Assembly (NCBI GenBank): GCA_016708315.1
Contig: JADJGC010000023.1
Location: 372,001-436,000, forward strand
Length of the DNA: 64,000 nt
Direction: 5' to 3'
Source: a bacterium
GTDB lineage: Bacteria > Zixibacteria > MSB-5A5 > CAIYYT01
The position numbers were made by a program, and so were the translations under genes. Below the pieces are notes generated by a model, which saw nothing but the letters and a program-made list of their open reading frames with translations, had not been told where the DNA came from and did not search any database. Shown here piece by piece: positions 17,906 through 27,149 of the stretch; within the stretch, counting starts at the first letter, position 1; each line of letters starts with the position of its first letter.

Positions 17906-18847
17906 ATGCTATCACACTACCAGGGTAAGTTCCGAGTAAGCACCACTATTTCAATGGCGCAAAAATCGACTACATTGATGTTGATGTGCGTCCTGTTGAT
18001 TCCTCTCTTCCAAAGTTGCCAGAAGTCGGCAGAAGACGACAAGCTTTCACGCATAAGTGTGTTAATGATGGAGTCAGAATCAAGTTTCCAGAAGGGGAAT
18101 CTTGATCTTGCAGAGGCACAGCTGGACTCCGCTCTTGCGTTCATGAATAGTTCAGGCATGCAGTCGAACTACTTCAAGATTAAGTTGTTATTTGGTCGCA
18201 GCCATATCCTAAAAGCTCGAGGTAATTTGGGCGAAGCGGATTCATCATTTTCGGATGCACTCTTCTTAATTTCGGACAAGAGCATATCCGATTCACTCAG
18301 GGCGGATGTTTATCTCCAGAAGGCGATTCTTCTTGACGAACTCGATAGTATTTCCAGCGCGTGCAATTTCTATCTCAGATCGCTTGAACTGCGAGAACGA
18401 ATCTATCCACCCAGAAGTATGGAAGTGGAGAACGGGCTTCTGTTTTTGTCCGTTTGCTATATGAAGCAGGGCAATTTTGAGGCTGCTCTACCGTTAACAA
18501 CGCGCTTAATGAACTTGTCAGTTCGAAAATACGGAAGTCAGCATCTGTCAACCGCGGATGCAGTCAGTATGCGGAGCACTTGCCTTGTTGCACTTGGTTT
18601 GTACGAGGAGGCTGACCAGCTCTTATGGGAATTCTCAATGCTATTTGGGACACGTGAAAACGCGACTTCAAGACAGTACAGGGAGATATTGAGAAATCTC
18701 GCCTATGTATCAAGGGCTTTAGGGAAGAAGGAACAAGCCCTGAAGTTCTATGAGCAACTCAAAGAGATGCTCCATGCGCAAGGACTGGATTCAACGTCGG
18801 AGGCCGCAAAAGTCCGCAAAGAGGCTGAGAATGCTGCTGCAGATTAG
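17906..18847 (+). CDS. TPR-containing lipoprotein
   Basis: A 313-residue protein. AAGGAG about seven bases before the ATG at 17906 supports this start. The signal segment is LMLMCVLLIPLFQSC, with the lipid-attachment Cys near residue 38; a second ATG at 17954 would give a shorter and more usual n-region. The mature part is a chain of helix pairs with the TPR pattern, such as SSFQKGNLDLAEAQLDSAL, LEVENGLLFLSVCYMKQGNFEAALPL and YVSRALGKKEQALKFYEQL near 270-290. It is probably an envelope scaffold. Nothing around it gives a specific role. Codon use is more AT-rich than in nrdJ. Confidence 0.75.
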   Translation: MLSHYQGKFRVSTTISMAQKSTTLMLMCVLLIPLFQSCQKSAEDDKLSRISVLMMESESSFQKGNLDLAEAQLDSALAFMNSSGMQSNYFKIKLLFGRSHILKARGNLGEADSSFSDALFLISDKSISDSLRADVYLQKAILLDELDSISSACNFYLRSLELRERIYPPRSMEVENGLLFLSVCYMKQGNFEAALPLTTRLMNLSVRKYGSQHLSTADAVSMRSTCLVALGLYEEADQLLWEFSMLFGTRENATSRQYREILRNLAYVSRALGKKEQALKFYEQLKEMLHAQGLDSTSEAAKVRKEAENAAAD

Positions 18848-18982
18848 CTAAGTAGGTCCGGCGCCTTTCATTCGGACGTCCCGCTGTTCCGTTCGTTCGT
18901 ATATCACCACCACATCTCGACTCTCGTCAATCGCTCTTCCCCTCTCCCTGTTCTGGGAGGGATGTGAGGGCCAATTCAATAC

Positions 18983-19010
18983 TTGACATAATTGTCCTCT
19001 TTCGTATTAT
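18983..19010 (+). promoter_or_regulatory. Sigma-70-type promoter for the cohesin-like lipoprotein gene
   Basis: TTGACA at 18983-18988 and TATTAT at 19005-19010 are separated by 16 bases. Both hexamers are near consensus. Transcription would start about 30 bases before the ATG at 19047, leaving room for the GGGGGA ribosome site. Confidence 0.65.
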
Positions 19011-19046
19011 GTAATTACAACTTTTCAATCCCCGGGGGAAAAGCCC

Positions 19047-20084
19047 ATGCGTTACTTTTCATTAATCGCACTGGCGTTGGTTGTCGCGTTTGCCTGCTCT
19101 TGCAACGACAATCCAACTGAAGACAATCAACCGCAATTGCAAATCGGCACTCTGCCGCCGCTGCTCAATCAAGTTCCTACCGCACACACTTTTCGCCACC
19201 AGTTTTCGTTGGTCAATGCTGACAGCGCCAACACCTACGTCTGGCAAGTTTGGGCAGTTGATCAATTGCCCTCTGGCGTATTCGGAATCGACCAACACGG
19301 TTCTTTTGAGTTCACTCCGGAGGAAGCTGACTCTGGATTGACGTATGGCTTTCGCGTGCGGGTACTTCTTGACCACAAAGAACAGGACGTGCAGGAATTC
19401 TCCGTGGAGGCGACTGGAACCGAACCATTCGTGCTGCGCCTGCTGCAGTCAGGCCAGCCCTTGTCCCCCGGTTCTCGCGTTGACGTGTCCGTTGTGAAGG
19501 TGAGTGGCGAAATCGATTTTGGAAGCGTACAATTGATGTTCACTTACGATCCGGCGGTCTTAACACCGATATCGGCATCGCTTGGAATTGCGCCACTTGA
19601 ATGCGGCTGGGAATACTTCACCTATCGGATTTTTGAAAACGGCGAGCATTGTGATTCTCAATGTGAAGCGATGATCGTGCTTGCTGCCGTAAGTGATGTC
19701 AATAATGGGTCGAGCCATCCAGAGTGTGCATTATTGCAGGACGGCTCAGAGCTGTTTCGAGTCACGTTTGACACCTCCAACGACTCGACTCTGGAATGCA
19801 CATCAACTCCCCTTCAGTTCATCTGGATCGACTGTTCCAGCAATGCAGTTCATGGCAGTCGTGATCACTTTGAAACTCTCACTGTTGGATCTGCCGTTAT
19901 GACCAGCGAATGGGACGGATCGTACCCTCTCGACCAATATCGAATTCAACGCTTTGATTGTGACTCGACATACGATGCGTCGCTCTCAGGATGGTGCGAG
20001 CGATACCGTTCCAATTGTTATGCCACCGAAATCGTCGATAGAATCATTTTCTGGAATGCCGACGTCCAGTTCATGGGTGATTGA
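19047..20084 (+). CDS. Lipoprotein with a cohesin-like domain
   Basis: A 345-residue protein with a lipobox ending ACSC (Cys at about residue 19). Residues 30-125 look like a cadherin/putative-Ig module (VFGIDQHGSFEFTPEEADSGL). Residues 135-275 have the cohesin pattern SPGSRVDVSVVKVSG, FGSVQLMFTYDPAVLTPISASLG and ECGWEYFTYR. The 640-residue protein at 61448-63370 has the same two modules in the same order with the same CxWEYF and DxNNGxxxPxC motifs, so they are paralogues; this one lacks the dockerin-like and sorting tail and ends at FWNADVQFMGD, close to where the other continues into its tail. A surface-anchored receptor for dockerin-bearing partners is a possible role. Confidence 0.7.
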   Translation: MRYFSLIALALVVAFACSCNDNPTEDNQPQLQIGTLPPLLNQVPTAHTFRHQFSLVNADSANTYVWQVWAVDQLPSGVFGIDQHGSFEFTPEEADSGLTYGFRVRVLLDHKEQDVQEFSVEATGTEPFVLRLLQSGQPLSPGSRVDVSVVKVSGEIDFGSVQLMFTYDPAVLTPISASLGIAPLECGWEYFTYRIFENGEHCDSQCEAMIVLAAVSDVNNGSSHPECALLQDGSELFRVTFDTSNDSTLECTSTPLQFIWIDCSSNAVHGSRDHFETLTVGSAVMTSEWDGSYPLDQYRIQRFDCDSTYDASLSGWCERYRSNCYATEIVDRIIFWNADVQFMGD

Positions 20085-20087
20085 TTC

Positions 20088-20190
20088 CGTGCGCGGCAGA
20101 CGTCCTCGTCTGCCTTTCGCAACCAAACTCGAATTAGAAGCCCTACCCCTCTCCCTCTTTAGGGAGAGGGGCAAGGGGTGAGGGCATTTA
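20088..20190. repeat. Two small hairpin repeats between convergent genes
   Basis: GGCAGACG-TCCT-CGTCTGCC at about 20095-20114 and CCCTCTCCCTCTTTAGGGAGAGGG at about 20150-20172 are both strong inverted repeats. The second resembles pieces at 18937-18962 and 56649-56680. Lying between convergent genes, they may also act as bidirectional terminators. Confidence 0.55.
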
Positions 20191-20219
20191 GCCGCGAGAG
20201 TGTTTCCTTATGTGGCCGC

Positions 20220-22427
20220 TCAACACGGCGCCGGTCCGCCGCTAAACAAGAACTGTATCAGATACACCGCATCCGAAATCGTCACACCGCCGCTGCAATT
20301 GGCGTCACCCGCAACTGCCGGAATCGGTACCGGACCACCGCCAAACACATAGTTCACCAGATACACGGCATCCACTACATTGAGTATCCCGTCATTGTTG
20401 CAATCGCCATAGTTGATCTTCTCATTGATTATCAACTCAAAAGAAACTCGATCAGTGTCGGGCGGCACCGCCGAATCTGTCACGCGCAAAGTGAAGTAGT
20501 AAGACGCTGGATAGGTCGGCGTACCGGAGATGATTCCCTGCTCACCGCCTGAGAAGTTTGTGCCGAACGGCAAATCACCGCCAAGAAACGCCCAGTTGTA
20601 TGGCGGCGTTCCGCCGATTACATCCAGCACCTCGTAGTATGGCGTGTTCTCGGTGCCTTCCGGCAAATCGCGCGACACCATCGTCAGAGCGAACGGCACA
20701 GCGCCCGAATTTTCCAGCACCACGTTACCCGGGTCGAACGCGATCGCCGTCACGGAGTCGGCCAATTCGATTTGATATAACGTAAACTTCTTATCATTCC
20801 AGAGTGTATCGTCGATACTTCCGTTTGCCGTCTCAAAGCGCATTGGAATCGGCATCGTGAATGTCCCTGCGTTGTTCTGAATCTGCTCGATAATCAAATC
20901 GAGTCGATAACCGTCGCCGCTTGGCACGCATTGCCAGCTGTACACATAGTTGGGATTGCCGTGGCCGTAAATCCACTGCTGGAAGAACCAATCCAAGTCC
21001 ATTCCGGATGCGGCTTCCATATAGCCCTGAAAATCTTCCGTCACCGCTGTGCCGTATTTGAGCGGTGAGTCGCCGTAGTTGCGCAGTCCAGCGAAAAACG
21101 CTTCGTCGCCGATCATATTTCGCAACATGTGCAGCACCCAAGCGCCTTTGTCATAAACGATCAGATCGAGAATGTTACCCGATTGCGTGGTGTCATAAAC
21201 ATAGACCGAACCATTGTTGAAGAATTCTATTCCGGTCATGTAGTTGGTCAACTCTTCTTTGCCCAACAGCGATTCGATAAAGAGACCCTCCGTATAGGTC
21301 GCAAACCCCTCGTTGAGCCAGATGTGGTGCCAGTCGCGCGTGGTGATCATATCGCCCCACCATTGGTGTGCGAGTTCGTGAACGATAATCAGCACATTGC
21401 CGACAGTACCCGGCGACATCGAGGTATTCGTCTGGTGCTCCATCGCGCCGCCCCACATGAAACACGACATCGCATACTTCTCGTTCTTGAAAGGATACTC
21501 GCCGAATATGCGCGACAGGGTGTCCATCGCAATTACCGAATACGGGTAAGTCTGTTGGGCGATATTGGTCACCGCTGGATACACCCAGTAGTCGATCGGC
21601 AGTGAATCCGTTTCCGTCTTAAGCGCCCAATCGCGCCAGTGATCGAACTCCGCAATCGCCACACTGACCAGATAGGTCGCAATCGGATAGCGCACCGACC
21701 AATGCGTCGTGCGGAAGCCGTCGAGATTATCGACATCGCTGATCATCGTGCCATTGGAGGCGCAGAACAACTCCGAAGGATAAGTGATGTGGAAATCAAG
21801 CGAGTCCGCCTTGTCATTGGGATGATCCTTGCCGGGCCACCACGAACGAGCATAAAAAGGTTCCGACAGGTTTCCGATAATCGGTTTGTTATCAAATTCC
21901 GTATAGTGCAATCCCCAGAAGTTAATTTCCTCTTCGTTCGCACGGTAGAAAGTTCTTACCGTAAATTTTTCCCCCGCCTGATACGTCCGATCCAAATTGA
22001 CTCTAATAGTCAGAAAATCGCGACTGTATGTCGCCGGGGCGCCGTTGAGCATGATCGAGTCGACGACCAGCATCCCGAACAAGTCGATCTCGCAGACCGA
22101 AAGCGGCGCTGTAACATTCGCCGTCATTGCGACATTGCCGATCAACAGCGCGTTGGCGCGGTCAAACTTGAAGTCGAGGTCGTAGTACTTGACATCATAC
22201 TTCTCCTGATCGACAGTGCCGCCGCGCGGCAACTTGGCCACATCGATCTGCGACTGATGTTGATGCGCGTTCTTGCCTTCGCGGCAAGCTTCATGTGCAG
22301 CGTGTGCGTCCGCAATCAGTTGATCCATGGGCGGCAGCTCACGCGCCTTCACTATTGACGCACTCAAGATCATCACCGCAATCAGCGCGATGACTCTCGT
22401 TATCATTTTCCGATTCATCCCGAACAT
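20220..22427 (-). CDS. Secreted M1 family metallopeptidase with C-terminal dockerin-like domain
   Basis: A 735-residue protein with a signal peptide at about residues 1-28. The M1 catalytic domain (about 55-540) has the exopeptidase-type GGAMEHQ region, the zinc motif HELAHQWWGD near 349-358 and NEGFATYTEG near 369 for the third ligand. A putative-Ig domain (about 580-670, GGTPPYNWAFLGGDLPFG) follows. The last 60 residues are two EF-hand-like repeats, GDCNNDGILNVVDAVYLVNY and GDANCSGGVTISDAVYLIQF, ending SGGPAPC. It probably trims peptides outside the cell. TAGGAG precedes the ATG. The tail is shared with proteins at 30788 and 60621. Confidence 0.93.
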   Translation of the reverse strand: MFGMNRKMITRVIALIAVMILSASIVKARELPPMDQLIADAHAAHEACREGKNAHQHQSQIDVAKLPRGGTVDQEKYDVKYYDLDFKFDRANALLIGNVAMTANVTAPLSVCEIDLFGMLVVDSIMLNGAPATYSRDFLTIRVNLDRTYQAGEKFTVRTFYRANEEEINFWGLHYTEFDNKPIIGNLSEPFYARSWWPGKDHPNDKADSLDFHITYPSELFCASNGTMISDVDNLDGFRTTHWSVRYPIATYLVSVAIAEFDHWRDWALKTETDSLPIDYWVYPAVTNIAQQTYPYSVIAMDTLSRIFGEYPFKNEKYAMSCFMWGGAMEHQTNTSMSPGTVGNVLIIVHELAHQWWGDMITTRDWHHIWLNEGFATYTEGLFIESLLGKEELTNYMTGIEFFNNGSVYVYDTTQSGNILDLIVYDKGAWVLHMLRNMIGDEAFFAGLRNYGDSPLKYGTAVTEDFQGYMEAASGMDLDWFFQQWIYGHGNPNYVYSWQCVPSGDGYRLDLIIEQIQNNAGTFTMPIPMRFETANGSIDDTLWNDKKFTLYQIELADSVTAIAFDPGNVVLENSGAVPFALTMVSRDLPEGTENTPYYEVLDVIGGTPPYNWAFLGGDLPFGTNFSGGEQGIISGTPTYPASYYFTLRVTDSAVPPDTDRVSFELIINEKINYGDCNNDGILNVVDAVYLVNYVFGGGPVPIPAVAGDANCSGGVTISDAVYLIQFLFSGGPAPC

Positions 22428-22463
22428 TCTCTACTCCTATGTGAATTTTCCTGATAGATATGA

Positions 22464-23102
22464 TTACCGCTTCTCCAAAGCGAGTTTCAATCCGAACGCG
22501 ATTAACACTGTGCTCGTTGCGGCTTCCAATTTTCTCTTGATGCTCATGCGAGTGACAATTCCTCGCATCCGCGTGACAAATACCACGAGGCTGGCGAGCC
22601 AAATCGCCCCGACAAGTTGATGAATGCCTGCCAGCAGGAACGAACGCGAAACGACATCATCACCGGGGCTGATGAATTGCGGAAGAAACGACAGGTAGAA
22701 CACTGCCACTTTGGGATTGAGGACATTTGTCATCAACCCTTCGACAAAGGCGCGTCGTGCACTCTTGCCGCTGCGAGCAACTGTTGTCGTCGCGTCTTCA
22801 ACTTCACCTCTTGACCGCCACAGTGACCAGAGACCTTTCACACCGAGAAAGATCAGATACGCAGCCCCGAGCATCTTCACGGCATTAAACAGCTCTGCTG
22901 ACTTCACCAGTATGATCGAGATTCCCAGTGCCGAAAACGAAGCATGCACCAGGCATCCGCAGATTATGCCCGCAGTCGTCGCCAAACCGGCGGTCTTACC
23001 CCCAGCCAGCGAGTTTTTCATTGTCAGGATTGTATCGTTTCCGGGGGTGATCGCCATGATCACCGATGCGATCGTAAACGCGACCAGCTGTTGATCCAGC
23101 AT
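22464..23102 (-). CDS. LysE/RhtB family amino-acid exporter
   Basis: A 212-residue membrane protein with the family start AFTIASVIMAITPGNDTIL, then TMKNSLAGGKTAGLATTAGI and the conserved GLMTNVLNPKVAVFYLSFLPQFI near 130-150. About six membrane segments are evident. Members export amino acids or homoserine-lactone-like compounds. It lies just upstream of the M1 peptidase on the same strand, with 36 bases between; export of amino acids liberated by peptidases is a tempting but unproven link. Confidence 0.9.
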   Translation of the reverse strand: MLDQQLVAFTIASVIMAITPGNDTILTMKNSLAGGKTAGLATTAGIICGCLVHASFSALGISIILVKSAELFNAVKMLGAAYLIFLGVKGLWSLWRSRGEVEDATTTVARSGKSARRAFVEGLMTNVLNPKVAVFYLSFLPQFISPGDDVVSRSFLLAGIHQLVGAIWLASLVVFVTRMRGIVTRMSIKRKLEAATSTVLIAFGLKLALEKR

Positions 23103-23388
23103 GTGCTTCCTTCCTGGGCTCTTCTATCTGCCGCAGCGACCTGTCATGCCGGGGCGTTAGTTGTCCGCTCTGACACTTAGAGCAAACTGATGGACTGAAT
23201 ACTTTGAGATACGGGGTCGAATCGAAATGGTTCAGAATTTAACATATTTTAAAATGAAACATTTTGTGCGGAAAACTGATCGCAAACTATGCAAAGCCTG
23301 CGCCAATTGCCGATATATCTAACTGTGGTACTGCATCGTACATACCGGATAGGTAGCCGATTGCAGCCGGAGCGCATTGGGGTAGTCT

Positions 23389-24021
23389 ATGGCTAACTAC
23401 ATACCCAATGGCCGACTCTCGGCTGTCAATCATGGCAACTTGCGAATTGAGATTCAGACGGAATTCTCAAAATACCCCGAGCCGCGTGTAGCAACTGCGG
23501 TCAGCATTTCCGGTCAGGTCATCCACAAGATTCAAAAATCGTGGGGTAAGTCGATCGACTCCATCGAGGAAATGCGCACCGTCGAGGAGATAATCAACAA
23601 ACAGCATAACGAGGTTACTGCGCTGGTACACGAACACGCCGCCACCCTCGTTGCCCACTCGAGTACCAACGCTGAGAAGTCGAGTCAGATGCACTCACCT
23701 GAAGTGCTCGAAAAAATCAAAAGTATTACCGAAATCCAAACCGCCTTCATTCTCACTGCTGAAGGCAAACTCGTGTCGATGCAAAAAGTCACCAAAGAGG
23801 CCGAACTCATTGCTGAGATGATCGGCAATCTCACCGAAGTGCTCTTCGACATTGCACGGACTACCAACATGGGCGAGTGCGAAGATTGCATCCTCAATCT
23901 CGGCACTCATGATTTGTTGCTGCTTCCGTACAAGGGCGGCTATCTCGCGGCGCTGATCGACTCCAAGGTTCGCAAGCGCGAAGTTCTCGATGCACTCTGG
24001 AAAATTGCGAGGGCGGCATGA
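23389..24021 (+). CDS. Roadblock/LC7-like protein, first of a pair
   Basis: A 210-residue cytoplasmic protein. Residues 1-105 are not recognised: polar, with a predicted helix at VEEIINKQHNEVTALVHEH. Residues 110-208 follow the Roadblock/LC7 plan: helix, strand TAFILTAEGKLVSM, long helix ELIAEMIGNLTEVLFDIA, strands CILNLGTHDLLLLPYKGGYLAAL and a last helix. Such proteins bind small Ras-like GTPases of the MglA/Rag type. Its stop overlaps the next start as ATGA, so the two are co-translated. No GTPase gene is in the window. Confidence 0.65.
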   Translation: MANYIPNGRLSAVNHGNLRIEIQTEFSKYPEPRVATAVSISGQVIHKIQKSWGKSIDSIEEMRTVEEIINKQHNEVTALVHEHAATLVAHSSTNAEKSSQMHSPEVLEKIKSITEIQTAFILTAEGKLVSMQKVTKEAELIAEMIGNLTEVLFDIARTTNMGECEDCILNLGTHDLLLLPYKGGYLAALIDSKVRKREVLDALWKIARAA

Positions 24022-24761
24022 ACAAGATTATGGAGACCATCCGCGGCGTTATGGGCGTCTCCGGCGTTATCCTGTGGGAGAAGCAAACCAACGTCTTCCA
24101 CAAATTGCTGCCGGCCCGTTTCTCCGCCACTGAGGGCGACGCCATGTGTACCCGTTTGGTGCAATTCTGCGGGCACTACCATCACGGTAAAGAGGTCAAA
24201 GCCAAGTTCAATAAGGGCTGGCTTTGGTTGCACAATGGCGACTCTTTTGCCCTGCTGATCATCGCCAAACCAGATCTGAACACAACCACGCTCAATCTCG
24301 TGCTCAAATCTTCCCTGTCGACCCTTGACTCGAGTCTGCGCCGGCCTTCGCCCAATCCAAACCTCCGGCAGATCAACTTCACAGTCGAGCATGTCGGAGC
24401 GATTGCGCGTGCAATCAATCTGGCGCTGGGGCATTTTCAGGGGCAGATTTCGCGCTTTGAGATCGCTGATGTCCTCCGTATGGCAAAGGACCAGCTTCTC
24501 GACCACTATCCCGTGCTCAAGCACTTCACGGTCGACGCCAACGGCGGCATTATCGTCATCAAGGGCGCCGAAAAGAATATGGATTCGACTGCCGTTGCTG
24601 CAGCCGCGCAGTTGATCGCGGTGTTCATACACATGGTCAGCTTCAAAGCCAATATCACCGGCTTCGACATCGAGAAGATTACTTTGGGATTACAGCTACC
24701 ACTGTCGGAAATTGGATTCTACAATTACTTCGCATCAGCCAGGCGGCATGCGATTAAATAG
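24018..24761 (+). CDS. Roadblock/LC7-like protein, second of a pair
   Basis: A 247-residue protein. The N-terminal 95 residues read MEKIRG-like helix, GVSGVILWEKQTNVFHKLLP, a helix containing TRLVQFCGHY, WLWLHNGDSFALLIIA and a closing helix, which again fits a Roadblock domain. Residues 120-245 are a separate helical and sheet region (LRMAKDQLLDHYPVLKHFTVDANGGIIVI) that I do not recognise. Overlap with the preceding gene implies a heteromeric complex, possibly regulating a GTPase or a polarity system. Assignment rests on pattern only. Confidence 0.55.
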   Translation: MNKIMETIRGVMGVSGVILWEKQTNVFHKLLPARFSATEGDAMCTRLVQFCGHYHHGKEVKAKFNKGWLWLHNGDSFALLIIAKPDLNTTTLNLVLKSSLSTLDSSLRRPSPNPNLRQINFTVEHVGAIARAINLALGHFQGQISRFEIADVLRMAKDQLLDHYPVLKHFTVDANGGIIVIKGAEKNMDSTAVAAAAQLIAVFIHMVSFKANITGFDIEKITLGLQLPLSEIGFYNYFASARRHAIK

Positions 24762-25168
24762 GTGTCAGAGGGGCGGCCGGGTTAAATCAGCCTTAGATTT
24801 GAAAAAACTCCTCATCCAGTTACGGTAAAGGACTTTTAAAGCCACCACAGTTTTTTGCTCCCGCTACTCATCCTTGAGGGGAGAGGTCACGGCAGGACGC
24901 GCAACCATAATTGGGGGCGACCTTCATAATTGAGTTGTTAGAGATTTTTCAAATAAACCCCTCTCTAACACCTGCAAGAATATACGCTCGTTCTTGATTC
25001 GCACAATAACCTTTTGGTTAGAAACTGATTATTGTTCAAGCAGGCATGCAATTTGTATCACTTTCCGATTCCCGTCAACCCGTTGTCACATCAACACCTT
25101 CCATCAACTGACGCCTGACCCCTTGTGGGCGTCGTTATTTCCTTGCCCCTAATCGATAACCATTATAT
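24762..25168. other. Intergenic region without recognised gene
   Basis: There is no ORF of note. It contains a CTTGAGGGGAGAGGT piece at about 24874-24890 that is related to other G/C-rich repeats in the window, and an AT-rich stretch with the small hairpin AACCTTTTGGTT at about 25010-25021. A promoter for acpS is likely within 25030-25160, but none is clear. Confidence 0.5.
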
Positions 25169-25558
25169 ATGTATGTCATGACTCCAAACCTCCCCCAATC
25201 GGTTTCCGGTGTAGGTATCGACTTGCTCGACATCGACCGCATGAAACTCGCCTATCAACGCCACGGCGAAGCCTTTTTCCAGCGTGTTTTCACCAAGCAG
25301 GAGATCGAATTCTGTTCCTCTAAGCTCAATCCCTTTCCCTCCTATGCCGTCCGCTTTGCCGCCAAAGAGGCCGTTTTCAAGGCACTTTCGCAGGTCGGAA
25401 TCCGCATTGTCCGCTGGCAGGATATCGAAGTCACCCAGTCAACCGACGGCGTCCCCGCTTTGTCGGTCATTGGCGCCGAGGATTACTCTTACCACCTGTC
25501 GATGAGCCACACGACTACCTTAGCGACCGCGATTGTCGTTATTGAGCGCAATCGCTGA
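25169..25558 (+). CDS. acpS: Holo-[acyl-carrier-protein] synthase
   Basis: A 129-residue protein with both AcpS signatures: GVGIDLLDIDRM near residues 12-23 (metal-binding Asp) and RFAAKEAVFKAL near 64-75 (Glu and Lys). It transfers the 4'-phosphopantetheine arm from CoA to acyl carrier protein. ATG codons occur at 25169 and 25178; either fits. It stands alone, with no fatty-acid genes next to it. Confidence 0.93.
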   Translation: MYVMTPNLPQSVSGVGIDLLDIDRMKLAYQRHGEAFFQRVFTKQEIEFCSSKLNPFPSYAVRFAAKEAVFKALSQVGIRIVRWQDIEVTQSTDGVPALSVIGAEDYSYHLSMSHTTTLATAIVVIERNR

Positions 25559-25713
25559 TACGATTTAATCTTGGAGCGCCTTGTCGCTTTCACTATTTTC
25601 ACCATTGACCGGCTTGTTCTTTAGCCGATAGATTAAGGGTATAAGCTAATGTCGCCGGCAACGGCAACATTGTTCGGATGAAGATTGATTGTTTTCATAC
25701 ATGGAGGTAACTC

Positions 25714-26793
25714 ATGCCGCTGAATCTAAAACAAATTGAATCGCTGCTTGGCCCGGATGCCAAAACCCTGCTGACGCACAAATGCAAAGGCATCCCCAAA
25801 AATCGCGTCCATCTGCCCGGTCCCGATTTTGTCGATCGCGTCCTTTCGCTCTCGGATCGCAATAACAATGTCATTCGCAATTTGAGCGCGATGCTCACGC
25901 ATGGCCGTCTCTCCGGTACCGGCTTTATGTCGATTCTCCCGGTCGATCAAGGCATCGAACATTCCGCCGGCGCATCATTTGCACCGAACCCGGATTACTT
26001 CGACCCGGAGAAGATTATCGAACTCGCCATTGAAGGCGGCTGCAATGCTGTCGCTTCAACCTATGGCGTGCTCGGAATCATGTCGCGCAAATATGCCCAC
26101 AAGATTCCGTTCATCGTCAAGATCAATCACAACGAGTTCCTCACCTATCCCAATGCATTCGATCAGGTGATGTTCGGCACAATCAAGGAAGCCTGGAACA
26201 TGGGCGCTGCCGCTGTTGGCGCAACCATCTATTTCGGCTCACCGGAATCGCGCCGCCAAATTATCGAAGTCTCCCAAGCATTCACGATGGCGCACGAACT
26301 TGGCCTTGCCACCGTGCTGTGGTGTTATACTCGTAATTCTGCTTTCAAGATCGGCGATACCGATTACCATACCTCCGCCGACTTGTCGTCGCAGGCAAAT
26401 CATCTCGGTGTGACGATTCAGGCTGACATCATCAAACAGAAGATGTCGGAAAACAACGGCGGTTTCCCGGCTGTTGAAAAGGCTGCCGGAAAGCCATACT
26501 CCAAGTGGAGCAAGAAAGTCTACGAAACGCTGACCACCGACAACCCGATTGATTGGGTGCGTTATCAGGTCGCCAATTGCTATATGGGTCGTGCGGGATT
26601 GATCAACTCCGGCGGCGCTTCGGGCAAGAATGACTTGGCGGATGCCGTCAAGACAGCCGTCGTCAACAAACGCGCCGGCGGCATGGGATTGATCTCGGGT
26701 CGCAAGGCGTTCCAGCGCCCGATGAAGGAAGGCGTCGAATTGCTCAACGCAATTCAGGACGTCTACCTCTGCGAGGACATCACCGTCGCGTAA
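25714..26793 (+). CDS. Class I fructose-bisphosphate aldolase, DhnA/archaeal type
   Basis: A 359-residue protein with GTGFMSILPVDQGIEHSAGASF, FIVKINHNEFL, TIYFGSPESRRQI and a final GGASGKNDLADAVKTAVVNKRAGGMGLISGRKAFQ block that binds phosphate. This is the FbaB/DhnA family, which uses a Schiff-base lysine rather than zinc, and cleaves or forms fructose-1,6-bisphosphate in glycolysis or gluconeogenesis. GGAGG lies eight bases before the ATG. It is monocistronic; the family A repeat follows eight bases after the stop. Confidence 0.93.
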   Translation: MPLNLKQIESLLGPDAKTLLTHKCKGIPKNRVHLPGPDFVDRVLSLSDRNNNVIRNLSAMLTHGRLSGTGFMSILPVDQGIEHSAGASFAPNPDYFDPEKIIELAIEGGCNAVASTYGVLGIMSRKYAHKIPFIVKINHNEFLTYPNAFDQVMFGTIKEAWNMGAAAVGATIYFGSPESRRQIIEVSQAFTMAHELGLATVLWCYTRNSAFKIGDTDYHTSADLSSQANHLGVTIQADIIKQKMSENNGGFPAVEKAAGKPYSKWSKKVYETLTTDNPIDWVRYQVANCYMGRAGLINSGGASGKNDLADAVKTAVVNKRAGGMGLISGRKAFQRPMKEGVELLNAIQDVYLCEDITVA

Positions 26794-26800
26794 GCCGTGT

Positions 26801-26845
26801 CATTCCGGCCCCGTTAAAACGCGGGGTAGACTTCAGCCGGAATCC
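26801..26845. repeat. Interspersed palindromic repeat family A, copy 1
   Basis: CATTCCGGCCCCGTTAAAAC followed by GCGGGGTAGACTTCAGCCGGAATCC. It contains a nested inverted repeat (ATTCCGG...CCGGAAT around CCCCG...CGGGG). Reverse-complement copies occur at 30597-30644 and 32895-32933. Confidence 0.75.
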
Positions 26846-26854
26846 AGTTCAGTT

Positions 26855-26888
26855 CAGTGCCCGCCAGACGTAGACGCTTGGCGGGTTC
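26855..26888 (+). terminator. Repeat-derived terminator-like hairpin
   Basis: CCCGCCA at 26860-26866 pairs with TGGCGGG at 26879-26885 and is followed by TTCTTC. Nearly the same hairpin and preceding CAGTTCAGTGCC context recurs at 28805-28844. It probably serves the aldolase gene. The rest of 26889-27149 holds no gene. Confidence 0.6.
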
Positions 26889-27149
26889 TTCAATTTGTCT
26901 AAGAAAGTCCCGTGAATCGGCGCTTTGCCCGCCACAATCCGAATTCCAATAGTTGTCAGGAACCACAGATCGTTCAGTTTCGGCTTGCGGCATTCCGGAA
27001 CCGGCTAGCATCCGCGAGTTCTGGAGATTCCCTGCTTGCTCGTAGAGCAAGAATTCGTATAATATAGATACTCTTAGTTTATATTCCATAATCGACTACT
27101 GCGATTTAGCGATTGAATCATCGAGAAACTAGACTTGCGAGGAGAACCC

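Noticed and set aside
20220..22427. Cellulosome component because of the dockerin-like tail
   Set aside because: The catalytic domain is a peptidase, no glycoside hydrolase or scaffoldin is seen, and the EF-hand pair differs from classical type I dockerins.
26814..27089. 91-codon minus-strand frame after the class I aldolase
   Set aside because: Its C-terminal third is encoded by repeat elements (family A and the terminator-like hairpin), so it is a translation of repeats and not a gene.
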